Assembly (NCBI RefSeq): GCF_900188375.1 | Contig: NZ_FZOO01000004.1 | Coordinates: 248,001-312,000 of the forward strand | Reading direction: 5' to 3' | From: Geodermatophilus pulveris | GTDB taxonomy: Bacteria > Actinomycetota > Actinomycetes > Mycobacteriales > Geodermatophilaceae | DNA length: 64,000 nucleotides | Shown here: positions 63,830-64,000 of the stretch, in pieces | Layout: every line of letters begins with the position of its first letter | Position numbering within the stretch: position 1 is the stretch's first letter | Made by a program: the position numbers and the translations under genes | The notes under the pieces: generated by a model | What the model saw: the letters and a program-made list of their open reading frames with translations, nothing else | Told to the model about the DNA's origin: nothing | The model's database searches: none

Positions 63830-64000
63830 ATGTCGCGACGCGCCAAGATCGTCTGCACGCTCGGTCCGGCGACCGGGAGCCAGGAGCAGGTCACCGCGCT
63901 CGTCGAGTCGGGGATGGACGTCGCCCGGCTGAACTTCAGCCACGGGGCGCACGCCGACCACGAGCGCGCCTACCGCATGGTCCGCGAGGCCTCCGACCGC
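63830..64000 (+). CDS. pyk: Pyruvate kinase, N-terminal part (3' end outside window)
   Basis: The 57 visible codons encode the start of pyruvate kinase, the last enzyme of glycolysis. SRRAKIVCTLGPATGSQEQV and then GMDVARLNFSHGAHADHERAY are the conserved N-terminal barrel segments, including the arginine and the NFSHG phosphate and metal site near residue 36. The rest lies past the window end. Transcription is probably from a leaderless promoter. Confidence 0.93.
   Translation, partial: MSRRAKIVCTLGPATGSQEQVTALVESGMDVARLNFSHGAHADHERAYRMVREASDR

Noticed and set aside
1..64000. tRNA, rRNA or CRISPR arrays
   Set aside because: No T-loop consensus with a matching acceptor stem, no rRNA segments and no regularly spaced repeats with unique spacers were seen.

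Overview
The window is a contiguous piece of chromosome from a very high G+C Gram-positive bacterium. Third codon positions are almost all G or C, GTG starts outnumber ATG, and neighbouring genes constantly share GTGA or ATGA stop/start overlaps. The gene content is actinobacterial: a division and cell wall cluster ending in sepF, yggT and wag31 (DivIVA), a bifunctional PriA-type hisA with no trpF nearby, a TIGR03085-type protein, the Trp-associated membrane protein, and many leaderless promoters of the form TANNNT. By general resemblance I infer Geodermatophilaceae (Geodermatophilus, Blastococcus or Modestobacter); that assignment is inference.

Layout. 1-15280: the murein synthesis and division cluster ftsI(partial)-murE-murF-mraY-ftsW-murG-murC-ftsQ, an AhpD-like gene, then ftsZ-pgeF-yggS-sepF-yggT-wag31. 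murD is missing from its usual place between mraY and ftsW. 15281-25192: a membrane protein with a possible zinc motif, ileS (minus), a CPA-type antiporter, mqo (minus), lspA, rluD and a CPBP protease. 25409-30499: dnaE1, a small membrane protein and a LON-domain protein. 30609-42919: the histidine genes hisD-hisC-hisB, hisH, hisA, ridA and hisF, broken up by an HNH remnant and by about 5.5 kb of mostly minus-strand accessory genes (sulfite-oxidase-like, SDR, HTH protein, TauE/SafE, nitroreductase, a truncated TIGR03086 gene and an AraC remnant). 42924-50498: TIGR03085 protein, a heterodimeric ABC exporter, small membrane proteins and an FAD dehydrogenase. 50535-57211: hisI-trpE-Trp membrane protein-trpC-trpB-trpA-lgt. 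57534-63717: gltB-gltD glutamate synthase. 63830-end: start of pyruvate kinase.

The most interesting non-gene signal is a family of five interspersed elements of about 55-75 bp. Each sits at, or overlaps, the stop codon of a gene. Each folds into an outer stem and an inner stem around a conserved loop, TCGC(A/T)NGCTC or close to it. The stems differ between copies but stay complementary, which is what compensatory change looks like. A second signal is a cluster of six GACAC cores upstream of ftsZ, plus the same 9-mer GCGACACGC upstream of ftsW; this matches the known WhiA core motif.

The genes mostly serve growth: peptidoglycan precursor synthesis and septation, histidine and tryptophan synthesis (linked by PriA), glutamate synthesis, lipoprotein maturation (lspA, lgt) and replication. 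The accessory stretch between hisH and hisA, and the decayed genes there, show recent gain and loss.
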